A stretch of 64,000 bases of DNA. Source: an uncultured Jannaschia sp. (GTDB lineage: Bacteria > Pseudomonadota > Alphaproteobacteria > Rhodobacterales > Rhodobacteraceae). The DNA lies in the NCBI RefSeq assembly GCF_947494025.1, contig NZ_CANLTQ010000002.1:310001-374000 (forward strand), read 5' to 3'. The translations under genes and the position numbers were made by a program. The notes under the pieces were generated by a model that was not told the DNA's origin, searched no databases, and worked only from the letters and a program-made list of their open reading frames with translations. Positions 34,896 to 42,984 of this stretch are shown piece by piece (position 1 is the first letter of the stretch; each line of letters begins with the position of its first letter).

Positions 34896-35990
34896 TTAGG
34901 CAGAGGCGTCCAGAACGGCGCGCACCACGTCCGGCGGCACGGCGTCGGTGACGAAAGCCGCGCCGATCCCCCGCGCGAGGATGAAGCGAAGCCGCCCGTC
35001 GATGACCTTCTTGTCCTGTCCCATCAGGTCGACCAGCGTCGCCGCATCCGGAAGATCGCCGGGAATGTCGCGCAGGTCGCGCGGCAGGCCCATCGCGTGC
35101 AGGTGTGCGCGCACCCGGCCCGGCAATTCCTGCGCGCAGAGACCGAGTCGCGCCGAAAGGTCGAAGGCCAGCGCGCAGCCGATCACGACGCCCTCGCCGT
35201 GGAGGAGGCGGTCGGAATAGCCCGTCGCCGCCTCGAGCGCGTGCCCGAAGGTGTGGCCGAGATTCAGAAGCGCGCGGTCGCCCTGCTCTGTCTCGTCGCG
35301 CCGCACGATATCGGCCTTCATCGCGACCGAGCGGCGCACCGCCTCGGCCCCTAGGGCCGCGTCCGTCTCCAGGTTCGGCGCGTGTTCCTCGAGCCATTCG
35401 AAGAACGCCGCATCTCCCAGAAGCCCGTATTTCATGACCTCGCCGTAGCCCGCGCGAAAGTCCCGCGCGGGCAGGGTCGAGAGCAGATCCACGTCGGCCA
35501 GGACGAGCACGGGCTGGTGGAACGCGCCGACGAGGTTCTTGCCGTGCCGCGTATTGATCCCGGTCTTGCCGCCGACGGAGCTGTCGACCTGCGCCAGAAG
35601 CGTTGTCGGCACCTGCACGAAGCGCACGCCGCGCCGCAAGATCGCGGCCGCGAAGCCTGCCAGATCCCCGATGACGCCCCCGCCGAGCGCCACGACGACG
35701 TCGCCCCGCTCGCAGCGCTGGTCGAGCAGCCATTCGACCGCCTGCGTCAGCCCCGCCCAGCCCTTGGTCCCCTCTCCCGGCGCGAGCGCGAGGGCGGGCG
35801 CTTCGATCGCGCCCAACCCGGCCCGGAACGCGTCGAGATGATGCGCCGCGACCCGGTCCTCCGTGAGGACGAAGACGCGCCGGAGTCGCAGATGCGGTCC
35901 GATCAGGTCGCCCGCCCGCGCAAGAAGCCCCCGGCCGACATGCACGTCGTAGGCACGCGCGCCGAGATCGACATGGACGACGTCGCTCAT
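34896..35990 (-). CDS. aroB: 3-dehydroquinate synthase
   Basis: Second step of the shikimate pathway: DAHP to 3-dehydroquinate, NAD+ and Zn2+/Co2+-dependent. 364 residues. NAD-binding GGGVIGDLAGFAAA, VPTTLLAQVDSSVGGKTGIN, GYGEVMKYG, and metal-binding LNLGHTFGHALEAATGY and HGEGVVIG are all visible. Starts within the stop of aroK (ATGA overlap), giving the aroK-aroB pair common in proteobacteria. Confidence 0.97.
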   Translation of the reverse strand: MSDVVHVDLGARAYDVHVGRGLLARAGDLIGPHLRLRRVFVLTEDRVAAHHLDAFRAGLGAIEAPALALAPGEGTKGWAGLTQAVEWLLDQRCERGDVVVALGGGVIGDLAGFAAAILRRGVRFVQVPTTLLAQVDSSVGGKTGINTRHGKNLVGAFHQPVLVLADVDLLSTLPARDFRAGYGEVMKYGLLGDAAFFEWLEEHAPNLETDAALGAEAVRRSVAMKADIVRRDETEQGDRALLNLGHTFGHALEAATGYSDRLLHGEGVVIGCALAFDLSARLGLCAQELPGRVRAHLHAMGLPRDLRDIPGDLPDAATLVDLMGQDKKVIDGRLRFILARGIGAAFVTDAVPPDVVRAVLDASA

Positions 35991-36559
35991 GCCAGCACCC
36001 CCGCTTGCTTCAGCGTGTCGACGACCCGCCCGGTCATGCCGGCGATGGAGACGTCCGGGTCGCTCTCTACCGCCAGGTCGGCCTCGGCATAGGCGGGCGT
36101 GCGGCTCTCGAGTAGCTCGAGGAGCGTGGCCTTCGGGTCCGCGGTCATCAGCAACGGACGGGTCGTCTTGTGGCGCACGCGGCTCCACAAAAGCTCCCCG
36201 TCCGCGCGCAGCCAGACCGAAACGCCCAAACGTCGGATGGCTTCTCGGTTCTCGGGCCGCAGGAAGGCGCCGCCGCCGGTCGAGAGAATTCCCGGCCCCG
36301 CGGCCAGCACCCGTCGCAGCACCTCCGTCTCGCGCCGCCGAAAGAACGCCTCGCCGTCGCGCTCGAAGATTTCGGGGATGGTCATGCGGGCCGCGGCGAC
36401 CATCTCCTCGTCGGTATCGCGGAACGGCACACGCAGGCGCATGGCGAGGGCGGTGCCGACGGCGGTCTTGCCCGAGCCCATCATGCCGACGAGGACGACC
36501 GGTCGCATCAGCCGCAAACCCCGTTCGGCCGTCACGATCCCCGGCACCCTGTTGCCCAT
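35987..36559 (-). CDS. aroK: Shikimate kinase
   Basis: Phosphorylates shikimate at O3. 190 residues with Walker A GMMGSGKTAVG, shikimate-contact RDTDEEM, GGGAF, and the lid/adenine-binding TRPLL segment. Three starts are possible: 36604, 36559 (MGNRVPG, with AGGGGGGAA about 12 bases upstream; used here) and 36508 (MRPVVLVG). Coupled to aroB downstream. Divergent from the small membrane-protein gene and XerD block. Confidence 0.95.
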   Translation of the reverse strand: MGNRVPGIVTAERGLRLMRPVVLVGMMGSGKTAVGTALAMRLRVPFRDTDEEMVAAARMTIPEIFERDGEAFFRRRETEVLRRVLAAGPGILSTGGGAFLRPENREAIRRLGVSVWLRADGELLWSRVRHKTTRPLLMTADPKATLLELLESRTPAYAEADLAVESDPDVSIAGMTGRVVDTLKQAGVLA

Positions 36560-36654
36560 GTGCTGCACTGTTCCCCCCTGCGCTGTTGCCGCGCCGATTG
36601 CCATCTATATCCCGGGCCGCCACAATGGATGCAACGATAACGCTGAAGGCGAGC

Positions 36655-36783
36655 ATGCTCCAGTTCCTCAAGTATCTCCTTATCCTCCTGATCCTCGGAA
36701 CGCTCGGGCTTTGGGGATATTCGTACCTCCTCGAACCGGACACCGCGCCGGTGAACGAGACGATCCAGATCGATGCGGGCTGA
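36655..36783 (+). CDS. Small single-span membrane protein, 42 aa
   Basis: Begins MLQFLKYLLILLILGTLGLW and ends PVNETIQIDAG: one transmembrane helix (about 4-24) and a short outer tail. AAGGCG lies 4-9 bases upstream of this ATG; an in-frame ATG at 36625 would add 10 residues. The downstream 501-residue gene starts inside it (10-base overlap). I recall short proteins of this kind at this place in other Rhodobacteraceae, so it is probably real. Function unknown. Confidence 0.65.
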   Translation: MLQFLKYLLILLILGTLGLWGYSYLLEPDTAPVNETIQIDAG

Positions 36784-38278
36784 CGTCCTGCTCCTGACCT
36801 TTCTGGTCCTCGGCGGGCCGGCGGTGGCGCAGACTGACGCGCCGGCTTCCGCGATCCCGTGGCTATCGGACAGTTTGCGCGCACCGGACGCCGCGCCGGC
36901 AGAGGTCGAGGCGACGCCGCTGGAGGGCACGGAAATCAGCACGTCCCCGCTGTCCGGCACGCGTCGCGACGCGGTGGGCCTCCTCCCCGCCAACGCGACC
37001 GGCCTGCCACGCGATGCGTTCGCGGGTTCCGATCCGCACCGCGTGGCGGAACTGATCGCCGAGCTGCCACAGGACGCGTTGCCGGCGGTGCAGGACCTCG
37101 TGCTGATGCTGCTTCTGGCCGAGCTCGACCCGCCTGTCGCCGCGACCGACGGCGACACGCTCTTCTTCGCGCGCGTGGATGCACTTCTGCGGTTCGGAGC
37201 GCTGGAACAGGCACAGGCGCTTCTTGAACGGGCGGGCGCCACGGATTCGGAGGCGTTCCGGCGCTGGTTCGACGTCTCGCTTCTGACGGGCTACGATGCC
37301 CGGGCCTGCGATGCGATGACCGCCAATCCGGGCGTCGCGCCGACGCTTCCGGCCCGCATCTTCTGCCTTTCGCGCACCGGCGACTGGGCGGCGGCGTGGC
37401 TGTCGCTCGACACCGGGCGGGCGCTCGGCGCCGTGTCGGAGGAAGAGTACGCGCTGCTTGCCGCGTTCCTCGATCCCGAGGGCGTGGAACTCCTGCCGCC
37501 GCCCCCCGCGCCCGTTCCGATGACGCCGCTCGCTTTCCGCCTTCTCGACGGGATCAGCGAGGCGCCGCCAACGCAGCCGCTGCCTCTCGCTTTCGCGGTG
37601 GTCGACCTCAGGACGACCACGGGCTGGAAGGCGCAGATCGAGGCGGCGGAGCGGCTCGTCCGGGCGCAGGCGCTCGACCCGAACCGGCTCCTGGCGCTTT
37701 ATACCGAACGCCGCCCCGCCGCGTCCGGCAGCGTCTGGGATCGGGCCGCGGCGGTGCAGGCGCTCGATCGGGCGCTGCTCGCACAGGACGCGGACGCGGT
37801 CGCCGCGGCGCTGCCGGACGCGGTCGAACGGATGGCGGAGGCGGGCCTGCTGGTGCCGTTCGCGACGCTCTTCGGCGCGCAGCTTGCCGGGTTGTCGGTC
37901 CAAGGGGCGGCGGCGGAGGCAGCGCTTCGCGTCGGACTCCTGTCGCCCGCTCATGCGGCGGTCGCGGCCTCCGCCGAGCCGGTGGACCCGCGCGACCGCA
38001 TGGCCGTGGCCATCGCGCGCGGCGCGCACCCGGGCGATCCGCCCGAAGACCCGCTGGCGCGCGCGGTGGCGGACGGTTTTGCAGCCTCGGCTCCCGAGGA
38101 TCTTGCGCGGCTTGCCGGGGAGAAGCGGTTGGGCGAGGCGCTCCTGCGCGTCGCGAAATCCCTCGCGTCCGGCGCGGAGACCGACCCCCGGGACGTCGCG
38201 CGCGGTCTCGCATTTCTTCGATCCGTCGGTCAGGAGGACGTTGCGCGACGGATCGCCCTGCAGATGCTGCTCCTGTGA
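36773..38278 (+). CDS. Secreted conserved protein of unknown function between aroK and xerD
   Basis: 501 residues with a signal peptide (MRADVLLLTFLVLGGPAVAQ). The rest is Ala/Leu-rich and apparently all helical, with repeated two-helix units (FFARVDALLRFGALEQAQAL, LTGYDARACDAMTAN, SLDTGRALGAVSEEEYALLA), suggesting a TPR/Sel1-like solenoid. An extended, Pro-rich N-terminal segment precedes it (APDAAPAEVEATPLEGTEIS). It overlaps the 42-aa gene in front and the GTG of xerD behind. Location periplasmic. The position next to a membrane micro-protein suggests an envelope pair. Confidence 0.8.
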   Translation: MRADVLLLTFLVLGGPAVAQTDAPASAIPWLSDSLRAPDAAPAEVEATPLEGTEISTSPLSGTRRDAVGLLPANATGLPRDAFAGSDPHRVAELIAELPQDALPAVQDLVLMLLLAELDPPVAATDGDTLFFARVDALLRFGALEQAQALLERAGATDSEAFRRWFDVSLLTGYDARACDAMTANPGVAPTLPARIFCLSRTGDWAAAWLSLDTGRALGAVSEEEYALLAAFLDPEGVELLPPPPAPVPMTPLAFRLLDGISEAPPTQPLPLAFAVVDLRTTTGWKAQIEAAERLVRAQALDPNRLLALYTERRPAASGSVWDRAAAVQALDRALLAQDADAVAAALPDAVERMAEAGLLVPFATLFGAQLAGLSVQGAAAEAALRVGLLSPAHAAVAASAEPVDPRDRMAVAIARGAHPGDPPEDPLARAVADGFAASAPEDLARLAGEKRLGEALLRVAKSLASGAETDPRDVARGLAFLRSVGQEDVARRIALQMLLL

Positions 38279-39213
38279 ACTGGGTCGAGATGTTCCTCGA
38301 GGCGCAGGCCGCCGAACGCGGGGCCGCGCTGAACTCACTCCTCGCCTATCGGCGCGACCTTACGGATTACCTCGCCCATCTGCGTGTGAAAGGCCGCGAC
38401 CCCGAAAGCGCCACGCGCGGCGACATCGAGAGATACCTCATTGCCTGCGAGGCGGCCGGGCTTGCCGCCTCGACCCGGGCGCGACGGCTGGCGGCCATCC
38501 GGGGGCTCTACCGTTTCGCCTATGAGGAGGGCCTGCGCCAGGACGACCCGGCGATCCGCGTCACCGGCCCCACCAAGCCCAAGAGCCTGCCCAAGACGCT
38601 GAGCGAGGCCGAGGTGGACGCGCTTCTCGACGCGGCCGAGGAGATGGGCCGGACGGAAACGGAGCGCCTGCGCGACACCTGCCTGATGCAGCTGCTTTAC
38701 GCGACCGGCATGCGGGTGAGCGAGCTGGTCGGCCTGCCGGTCTCGTCGGCCCGGGGCGATCCGCGAATGCTCCTCGTGCGCGGCAAGGGGGGCAAGGAAC
38801 GCATGGTCCCGCTTTCCCCCGCGGCCCGCGCGGCGCTGACGGCCTGGCTCGTCCGCCGCGACGAGGACGAGGCGGCGGGGCACGCCGCGAAGGGCACGCC
38901 GCCCTCCGCGCACCTGTTCCCGTCGCGCGGCAGGTCCGGGCACTTCACGCGAATCTGGTTCCATTCCCGTCTCAAGCTTCTCGCCGCCCATGCCGAGCTC
39001 GACCCCGCCCGCGTCAGCCCGCACGTCCTGCGCCATGCCTTTGCCACGCACCTTCTGTCCGGCGGGGCGGATCTGCGCGCGATCCAGACGATGCTGGGCC
39101 ATGCCGACATCTCGACGACCGAGATCTATACCCACGTCCTCGAGACCCGCCTGCGCGAATTGGTGCTTACCCATCACCCGCTGGCCCGACCGGATCCGCT
39201 TGAAGGGTCCTGA
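38275..39213 (+). CDS. xerD: Site-specific tyrosine recombinase XerD
   Basis: Resolves chromosome dimers at dif with XerC. 312 residues: N-terminal SAM-like core-binding domain (SLLAYRRDLTDYLAHL) and catalytic domain with R146 (GMRVSEL), K170 (RGKGGKE), H249 and R252 (SPHVLRHAFATHLL), H275 (LGHADISTTE) and nucleophile Y284 (IYTHV). GTG start overlaps the previous stop (GTGA). Sequence and position fit XerD rather than a phage integrase; no att sites or mobile genes flank it. Confidence 0.95.
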   Translation: MNWVEMFLEAQAAERGAALNSLLAYRRDLTDYLAHLRVKGRDPESATRGDIERYLIACEAAGLAASTRARRLAAIRGLYRFAYEEGLRQDDPAIRVTGPTKPKSLPKTLSEAEVDALLDAAEEMGRTETERLRDTCLMQLLYATGMRVSELVGLPVSSARGDPRMLLVRGKGGKERMVPLSPAARAALTAWLVRRDEDEAAGHAAKGTPPSAHLFPSRGRSGHFTRIWFHSRLKLLAAHAELDPARVSPHVLRHAFATHLLSGGADLRAIQTMLGHADISTTEIYTHVLETRLRELVLTHHPLARPDPLEGS

Positions 39214-39234
39214 CGTCACGCCCATAACCCGCGA

Positions 39235-40548
39235 ATGGAACAATCGATCGAAACCTTCAACTGGGGCGCCACCATCGGCACGGCGCTGGCCATCCTCGTG
39301 CTGCTCGCGATGTCGGCCTTCTTCTCCGGCTCCGAGACGGCGCTCACCGCGGCGAGCCGGGGAAAACTCCGTAGTCAGGCCGACAAGGGCAGCAGCACGG
39401 CCGCGCGTGCGTTGAAAGTCACGGAGGATAGCGAACGCCTCATCGGTTCGGTCCTGCTTGGCAACAACATCGTCAACATCCTCGCCGCCTCGCTCGCCAC
39501 CGCGCTCTTCACCACGGTGTTCGGCGATGGTGGCGTGGCGATCGCGACGTTGGTGATGACGCTTCTCGTGCTCATTTTTGCGGAGGTGCTGCCGAAGACC
39601 TACGCGATCACCAACCCCGAACGCGCGGCAAGCCTCGTGGCGCCGTCGATCTCGATCATCATCCAGGTCTTTTCGCCGGTCGTCTTCGCGGTCCGCAAGC
39701 TCGTACGCGGCGTATTGCGCCTCTTCGGTGTCGACGCCGATCCGAACACCAACATCATGTCCGCGCACGAGGAGATCGTGGGCGCGATCACTCTCGGCCA
39801 TACCGAAGGCGGCGTCGAGAAGGAGGATCGCGACCGGCTTCTGGGCGCGCTCGATCTGGGTGAGCGCTTCGTGGAGGAGATCATGCTCCACCGCTCCGGC
39901 ATCGAGATGATCGACGTCGAAAGCGCGCCCGCCGAGATCCTCGACCAGTGCCTCGCAAGCCGCCACACCCGCCTGCCCGTCTACCGTGACGAGCCCGAGA
40001 ACATCATTGGGGTCCTCCATTCCAAGGATCTCCTGCGGGCGATCGACCGGATGGTCCGTCACGAGGGCGGCGGCGTCGATGCGGTGAAGAAGCTGCGAGT
40101 GACCGAGGTGATGATGAAGCCCTACTTCATCCCCGAAACCACCACGCTCGACGACCAGATGCGGGAGTTCCTGAAGCGGCACACGCATTTCGCTCTGGTC
40201 GTCGACGAGTACGGCGCCCTGCAGGGACTTATCACGCTTGAGGACATCCTCGAGGAGATCGTGGGCGAGATCACCGATGAGTACGATCAGCCCGACGCGC
40301 CGGTGGTCGAGCCCGAGGCGGACGGAACTTACGTGATCGACGGCCAGATGACGATCCGCGACCTGAATCGCGCCACCGACTGGAGCCTGCCCGACGAGGA
40401 GGCGAACACCGTCGCGGGCCTGGTGATCCACGAGGCGCAGACGATCCCGACCACGGGTCAGGTCTTCAGCTTCCACGGCTTCCGTTTCGAAGTCGCGGCG
40501 CGGGAAGCCAACCGGATCACGCAGCTGCGCATACGCAAGCTCGCCTGA
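39235..40548 (+). CDS. CNNM/CBS-pair membrane protein (CorB/YfjD-like)
   Basis: 437 residues in the order DUF21/CNNM membrane domain (about 1-160, with MSAFFSGSETALTAASR and VLIFAEVLPKTYAI), two CBS domains (about 205-345) and a C-terminal CorC_HlyC domain (about 360-437). The family takes part in Mg2+/Co2+ efflux or Na+-coupled Mg2+ export. CBS domains usually bind Mg-ATP and control transport. Follows xerD after 21 bases on the same strand. Confidence 0.94.
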   Translation: MEQSIETFNWGATIGTALAILVLLAMSAFFSGSETALTAASRGKLRSQADKGSSTAARALKVTEDSERLIGSVLLGNNIVNILAASLATALFTTVFGDGGVAIATLVMTLLVLIFAEVLPKTYAITNPERAASLVAPSISIIIQVFSPVVFAVRKLVRGVLRLFGVDADPNTNIMSAHEEIVGAITLGHTEGGVEKEDRDRLLGALDLGERFVEEIMLHRSGIEMIDVESAPAEILDQCLASRHTRLPVYRDEPENIIGVLHSKDLLRAIDRMVRHEGGGVDAVKKLRVTEVMMKPYFIPETTTLDDQMREFLKRHTHFALVVDEYGALQGLITLEDILEEIVGEITDEYDQPDAPVVEPEADGTYVIDGQMTIRDLNRATDWSLPDEEANTVAGLVIHEAQTIPTTGQVFSFHGFRFEVAAREANRITQLRIRKLA

Positions 40549-40591
40549 ACCCCGAGGTCGGGTTTCCCGTCGTTCCGGATGGGGGCCGTTC

Positions 40592-41326
40592 GTGCTACGA
40601 TGGTTCCGTCGCGTAATGAGTTCCGTTCGTCTCATGTCTTCCAAAGCAACCGCGCTTTTTTGCATCTTGCTATGCGCCGGCCCCGTTCGGGCCGATCCGA
40701 GCTTCGATTGCGCGCGGGCCGGGACCCCGAGCGAACACGCCATCTGCACGGATCCGGGCATGGCCGCGCTCGACACGCGTTTGGCTTCCCTGTTCCGGCG
40801 CGCGTCAGCCGCCGGCGACGCGGACGAGTTGCGGGCGGACCAGTTGGCATGGTTGCGCTGGCGCGACCATTGCCGGGCCGACACGCGCTGCCTCTACCGA
40901 CGCTACGAACAGCGCGTCCGCGAACTCCAAGCGGTCGGAGCCCCGCCGCGCGGGGAAACCGGAAGCGCCAGTCCGGGCGGGCGGGAGTCCAAGAGCACGC
41001 GGCTCGTCGAAGGTCGCTTCGAACGGGTTCTTCCCGATGGAACGATCGCCTGGACCGCGGTCGACGGCTCCGGCTCGGGAATGATCTTCGCCGACGGGTC
41101 CGAAAGCGTCACCCTTCGCAGCCAGGCCGTGCCCCCGACTTTCCCGGGCTTCCCTCCGAACGGGACCGCCTGGGCAGCCGCGCTGGAGTCGAACATGCTC
41201 GGCATCATCGACGCAATCCTGCCGCCCGCCGACCGCGCCGCCTATCGCGCTTTCCATGCCGGCGTTCCCCAGCCCGCACGGATCGACCGCCATGTTCGCG
41301 CCATCCGGATCCTGATCGGTGATTGA
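40592..41326 (+). CDS. Secreted protein with LprI-like N-terminal domain
   Basis: Up to 244 residues; ATG codons at 40616 and 40634 would shorten the N-terminus, and MSSKATALFCILLCAGPVRA (from 40634) is the best signal peptide. The mature start FDCARAGTPSEHAICTDPGM, with ALDTRLASLFRRA and a WLRWRDHC Cys partner, matches the DUF1311/lysozyme inhibitor LprI family, which is cysteine-bridged and periplasmic. The C-terminal half (about 130-244) is not recognised. Overlaps the next gene by 8 bases. Confidence 0.78.
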   Translation: MLRWFRRVMSSVRLMSSKATALFCILLCAGPVRADPSFDCARAGTPSEHAICTDPGMAALDTRLASLFRRASAAGDADELRADQLAWLRWRDHCRADTRCLYRRYEQRVRELQAVGAPPRGETGSASPGGRESKSTRLVEGRFERVLPDGTIAWTAVDGSGSGMIFADGSESVTLRSQAVPPTFPGFPPNGTAWAAALESNMLGIIDAILPPADRAAYRAFHAGVPQPARIDRHVRAIRILIGD

Positions 41327-41855
41327 CGCGATCCTCCGGGCCTTGTTGGCTGCGATGTTCGTCATGCTTGTCGCCGGCGCGGTGCTTGCGCAAGACAACG
41401 AAAGCGACCCGTTCGGCGCGCTGACGAAGATCTTCGATGAGCCGGTGCAGGTCCTCCCCGACGGCGCTGACCCCGAGTTGATCTTTCCCGACCTGCCCCT
41501 GGGCTTCGAGCCGAGCGATGCGACCCTCGCAGCGATCGATGTCGCCGTGCACGATTACTACGCTTATCGAACCGAGCAATACGCGCACCGGCAGGCCGTC
41601 TTCGCCTGGCAGCACAGCTCGTCGCGCCTTCTTTTCTTCGTGGTGATCGGGGTCGTGCTCGTCGGGCTATACTTCTCATGGCTGCAATTCCACGCCGCGC
41701 GGACGGGGCGGGATCTGACGCCCACCACGCTCGAGGCGTCCAAGACCGGCCTGAAGGTCAGCTCCCCGGTTCTTGGCGTGATCATCCTGCTGCTGTCGCT
41801 GGCATTCTTTTATCTCTACCTCGTGCACGTCTACCCGATCAGCGAGGTCTTCTGA
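41319..41855 (+). CDS. Membrane protein of unknown function, two C-terminal spans
   Basis: 178 residues from a GTG overlapping the previous gene (an internal ATG at 41355 is possible). N-terminal signal-like helix (AAMFVMLVAGAVLAQ), a periplasmic acidic/Pro segment, then two helices (RLLFFVVIGVVLVGLYFSWL, VLGVIILLLSLAFFYLYLVH) separated by a conserved-looking basic loop. No known domain seen. Tight coupling with the LprI-like gene suggests they act together at the envelope. Confidence 0.75.
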   Translation: MIDAILRALLAAMFVMLVAGAVLAQDNESDPFGALTKIFDEPVQVLPDGADPELIFPDLPLGFEPSDATLAAIDVAVHDYYAYRTEQYAHRQAVFAWQHSSSRLLFFVVIGVVLVGLYFSWLQFHAARTGRDLTPTTLEASKTGLKVSSPVLGVIILLLSLAFFYLYLVHVYPISEVF

Positions 41856-41881
41856 CGCGCGGGCGCGTGTTTTCGCGCGAT

Positions 41882-41907
41882 GGAACGCCCTCGCGTCCCG
41901 CCAGGTT
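41882..41907 (+). promoter_or_regulatory. Weak EcfG-like promoter candidate for the CAP gene
   Basis: GGAAC (41882-41886), 17-base spacer, GGTT (41904-41907), then 39 bases to the CAP-protein ATG. One base off the GGAAC-N16/17-CGTT pattern. Offered as a candidate only. Confidence 0.3.
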
Positions 41908-41946
41908 CGCTTTGGAGCAAGCGACGCCGGCAAGGAGAGATCGTCC

Positions 41947-42864
41947 ATGAGACACCGCGCTATCACCCTCGGTCTGGCCGCCATCGCGTCCTGCGCCCTC
42001 GGTCCGCCCCTCGCCGCGCAGGAGGTGGACCGACTGGACGAGATGCGGCGGCACGCGCTCGAACGGGTCAACGACGCCCGGGACGAGGCCGGACTTTCCG
42101 CGCTCCGTCCCGATGCCGGCCTGAACGAGGCCGCGCAGAACCACGCGACCGATATGGTCGCGCGGGATTTCTATGCGCATGTCGGACCCGACGGGCGGAC
42201 GCCGCGCGACCGGTTCCTCGCCACCGGCGGGAGCCGCTGGTCGCTCAGCGGCGAGAACATCGCCATGTGTTCCGGCTGCACACCGCCGCCCGACCAAGAA
42301 CGCGTCGAGGCGTTCCAGACCGGTTGGATGCAGAGTCCCGGGCATCGCGAGAACATTCTCGCCGAAGGATTCGACCGGTTCGGGTTCGGCATCTCCGGCG
42401 GGGGCGACGAGATTTATGCCGTACAAACGTTCTCGGGCGCCGGGTCGGACGGCGATGGCACGGCGCTGGACGACGAAGGGACCCGCGCCGCCGCCCTCGA
42501 TGCCGTGAACGCCCGGCGTGCGGATCGTGATCTTTCGCCGCTGGAGGGGAGTGCGGCGCTCGACACGGTCGCGGAACGGATACGGGATGACATGACGTCG
42601 GAGGGCGGGCTCCCCGACGATCTATTCGGCCTTTTGCCCGAGGACGCGACGGGCTGGACCAGCCTTTCGGTCCTCAGCGGGAGCCGCGGCGGCCTGGGAT
42701 CGTCCCTTTCATCCGAAGACGTCGTTGTCTTCGTCGATAATTGGGCCTCGGCCGACGGCAAGGCGTCGCTCGGCGACACGCGCGCCGGCTATTTCGGCTT
42801 CGCCGCCGCGACGCGCGCCGACGGCCGCGCCACGGCCGTCGCTGTGTTCGGAGGAAAAGACTGA
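41947..42864 (+). CDS. Secreted CAP-domain (SCP/YkwD-like) protein
   Basis: 305 residues. Signal peptide (RAITLGLAAIASCALGPPLAA), then a CAP domain at about 30-165 with MRRHALERVNDARDEAGLS, NHATDMVARDFYAHVGPDG, GENIAMCSG and the family end GWMQSPGHRENILAEGF. The two histidines and glutamate of the CAP cavity are present. About 140 further residues are a second region without a match; it repeats a NARR-type helix start (AVNARRADRDLSPL) that may be a degenerate second CAP copy. Bacterial members bind envelope components or act as toxins/proteases; role here unknown. Confidence 0.87.
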   Translation: MRHRAITLGLAAIASCALGPPLAAQEVDRLDEMRRHALERVNDARDEAGLSALRPDAGLNEAAQNHATDMVARDFYAHVGPDGRTPRDRFLATGGSRWSLSGENIAMCSGCTPPPDQERVEAFQTGWMQSPGHRENILAEGFDRFGFGISGGGDEIYAVQTFSGAGSDGDGTALDDEGTRAAALDAVNARRADRDLSPLEGSAALDTVAERIRDDMTSEGGLPDDLFGLLPEDATGWTSLSVLSGSRGGLGSSLSSEDVVVFVDNWASADGKASLGDTRAGYFGFAAATRADGRATAVAVFGGKD

Positions 42865-42946
42865 CAGGTTGGTGCGGGGGCGTGGTGCCGGCATTCCGGC
42901 AGCGCCCGACCGTTCCGACTTCTTCGTAGCCGACGTGCTGAAAGGC

Positions 42947-42972
42947 AGGCGTGACGGTATCCCGTCACGCCT
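42947..42972. terminator. Bidirectional terminator between the CAP gene and nrdJ
   Basis: Perfect 11-bp stem AGGCGTGACGG-tatc-CCGTCACGCCT between convergent genes, 13 bases from the nrdJ stop. On the minus strand it is followed by GCCTTTC. Lacks a long T-run. Confidence 0.7.
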
Positions 42973-42984
42973 CAGCCGCGTCCC

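Noticed and set aside
38275-39213. Phage or island integrase
   Set aside because: Sequence and context are those of XerD; no phage genes, att repeats or tRNA junction adjoin. The tRNA-Pro at 47.4 kb has no duplicated end in the window.
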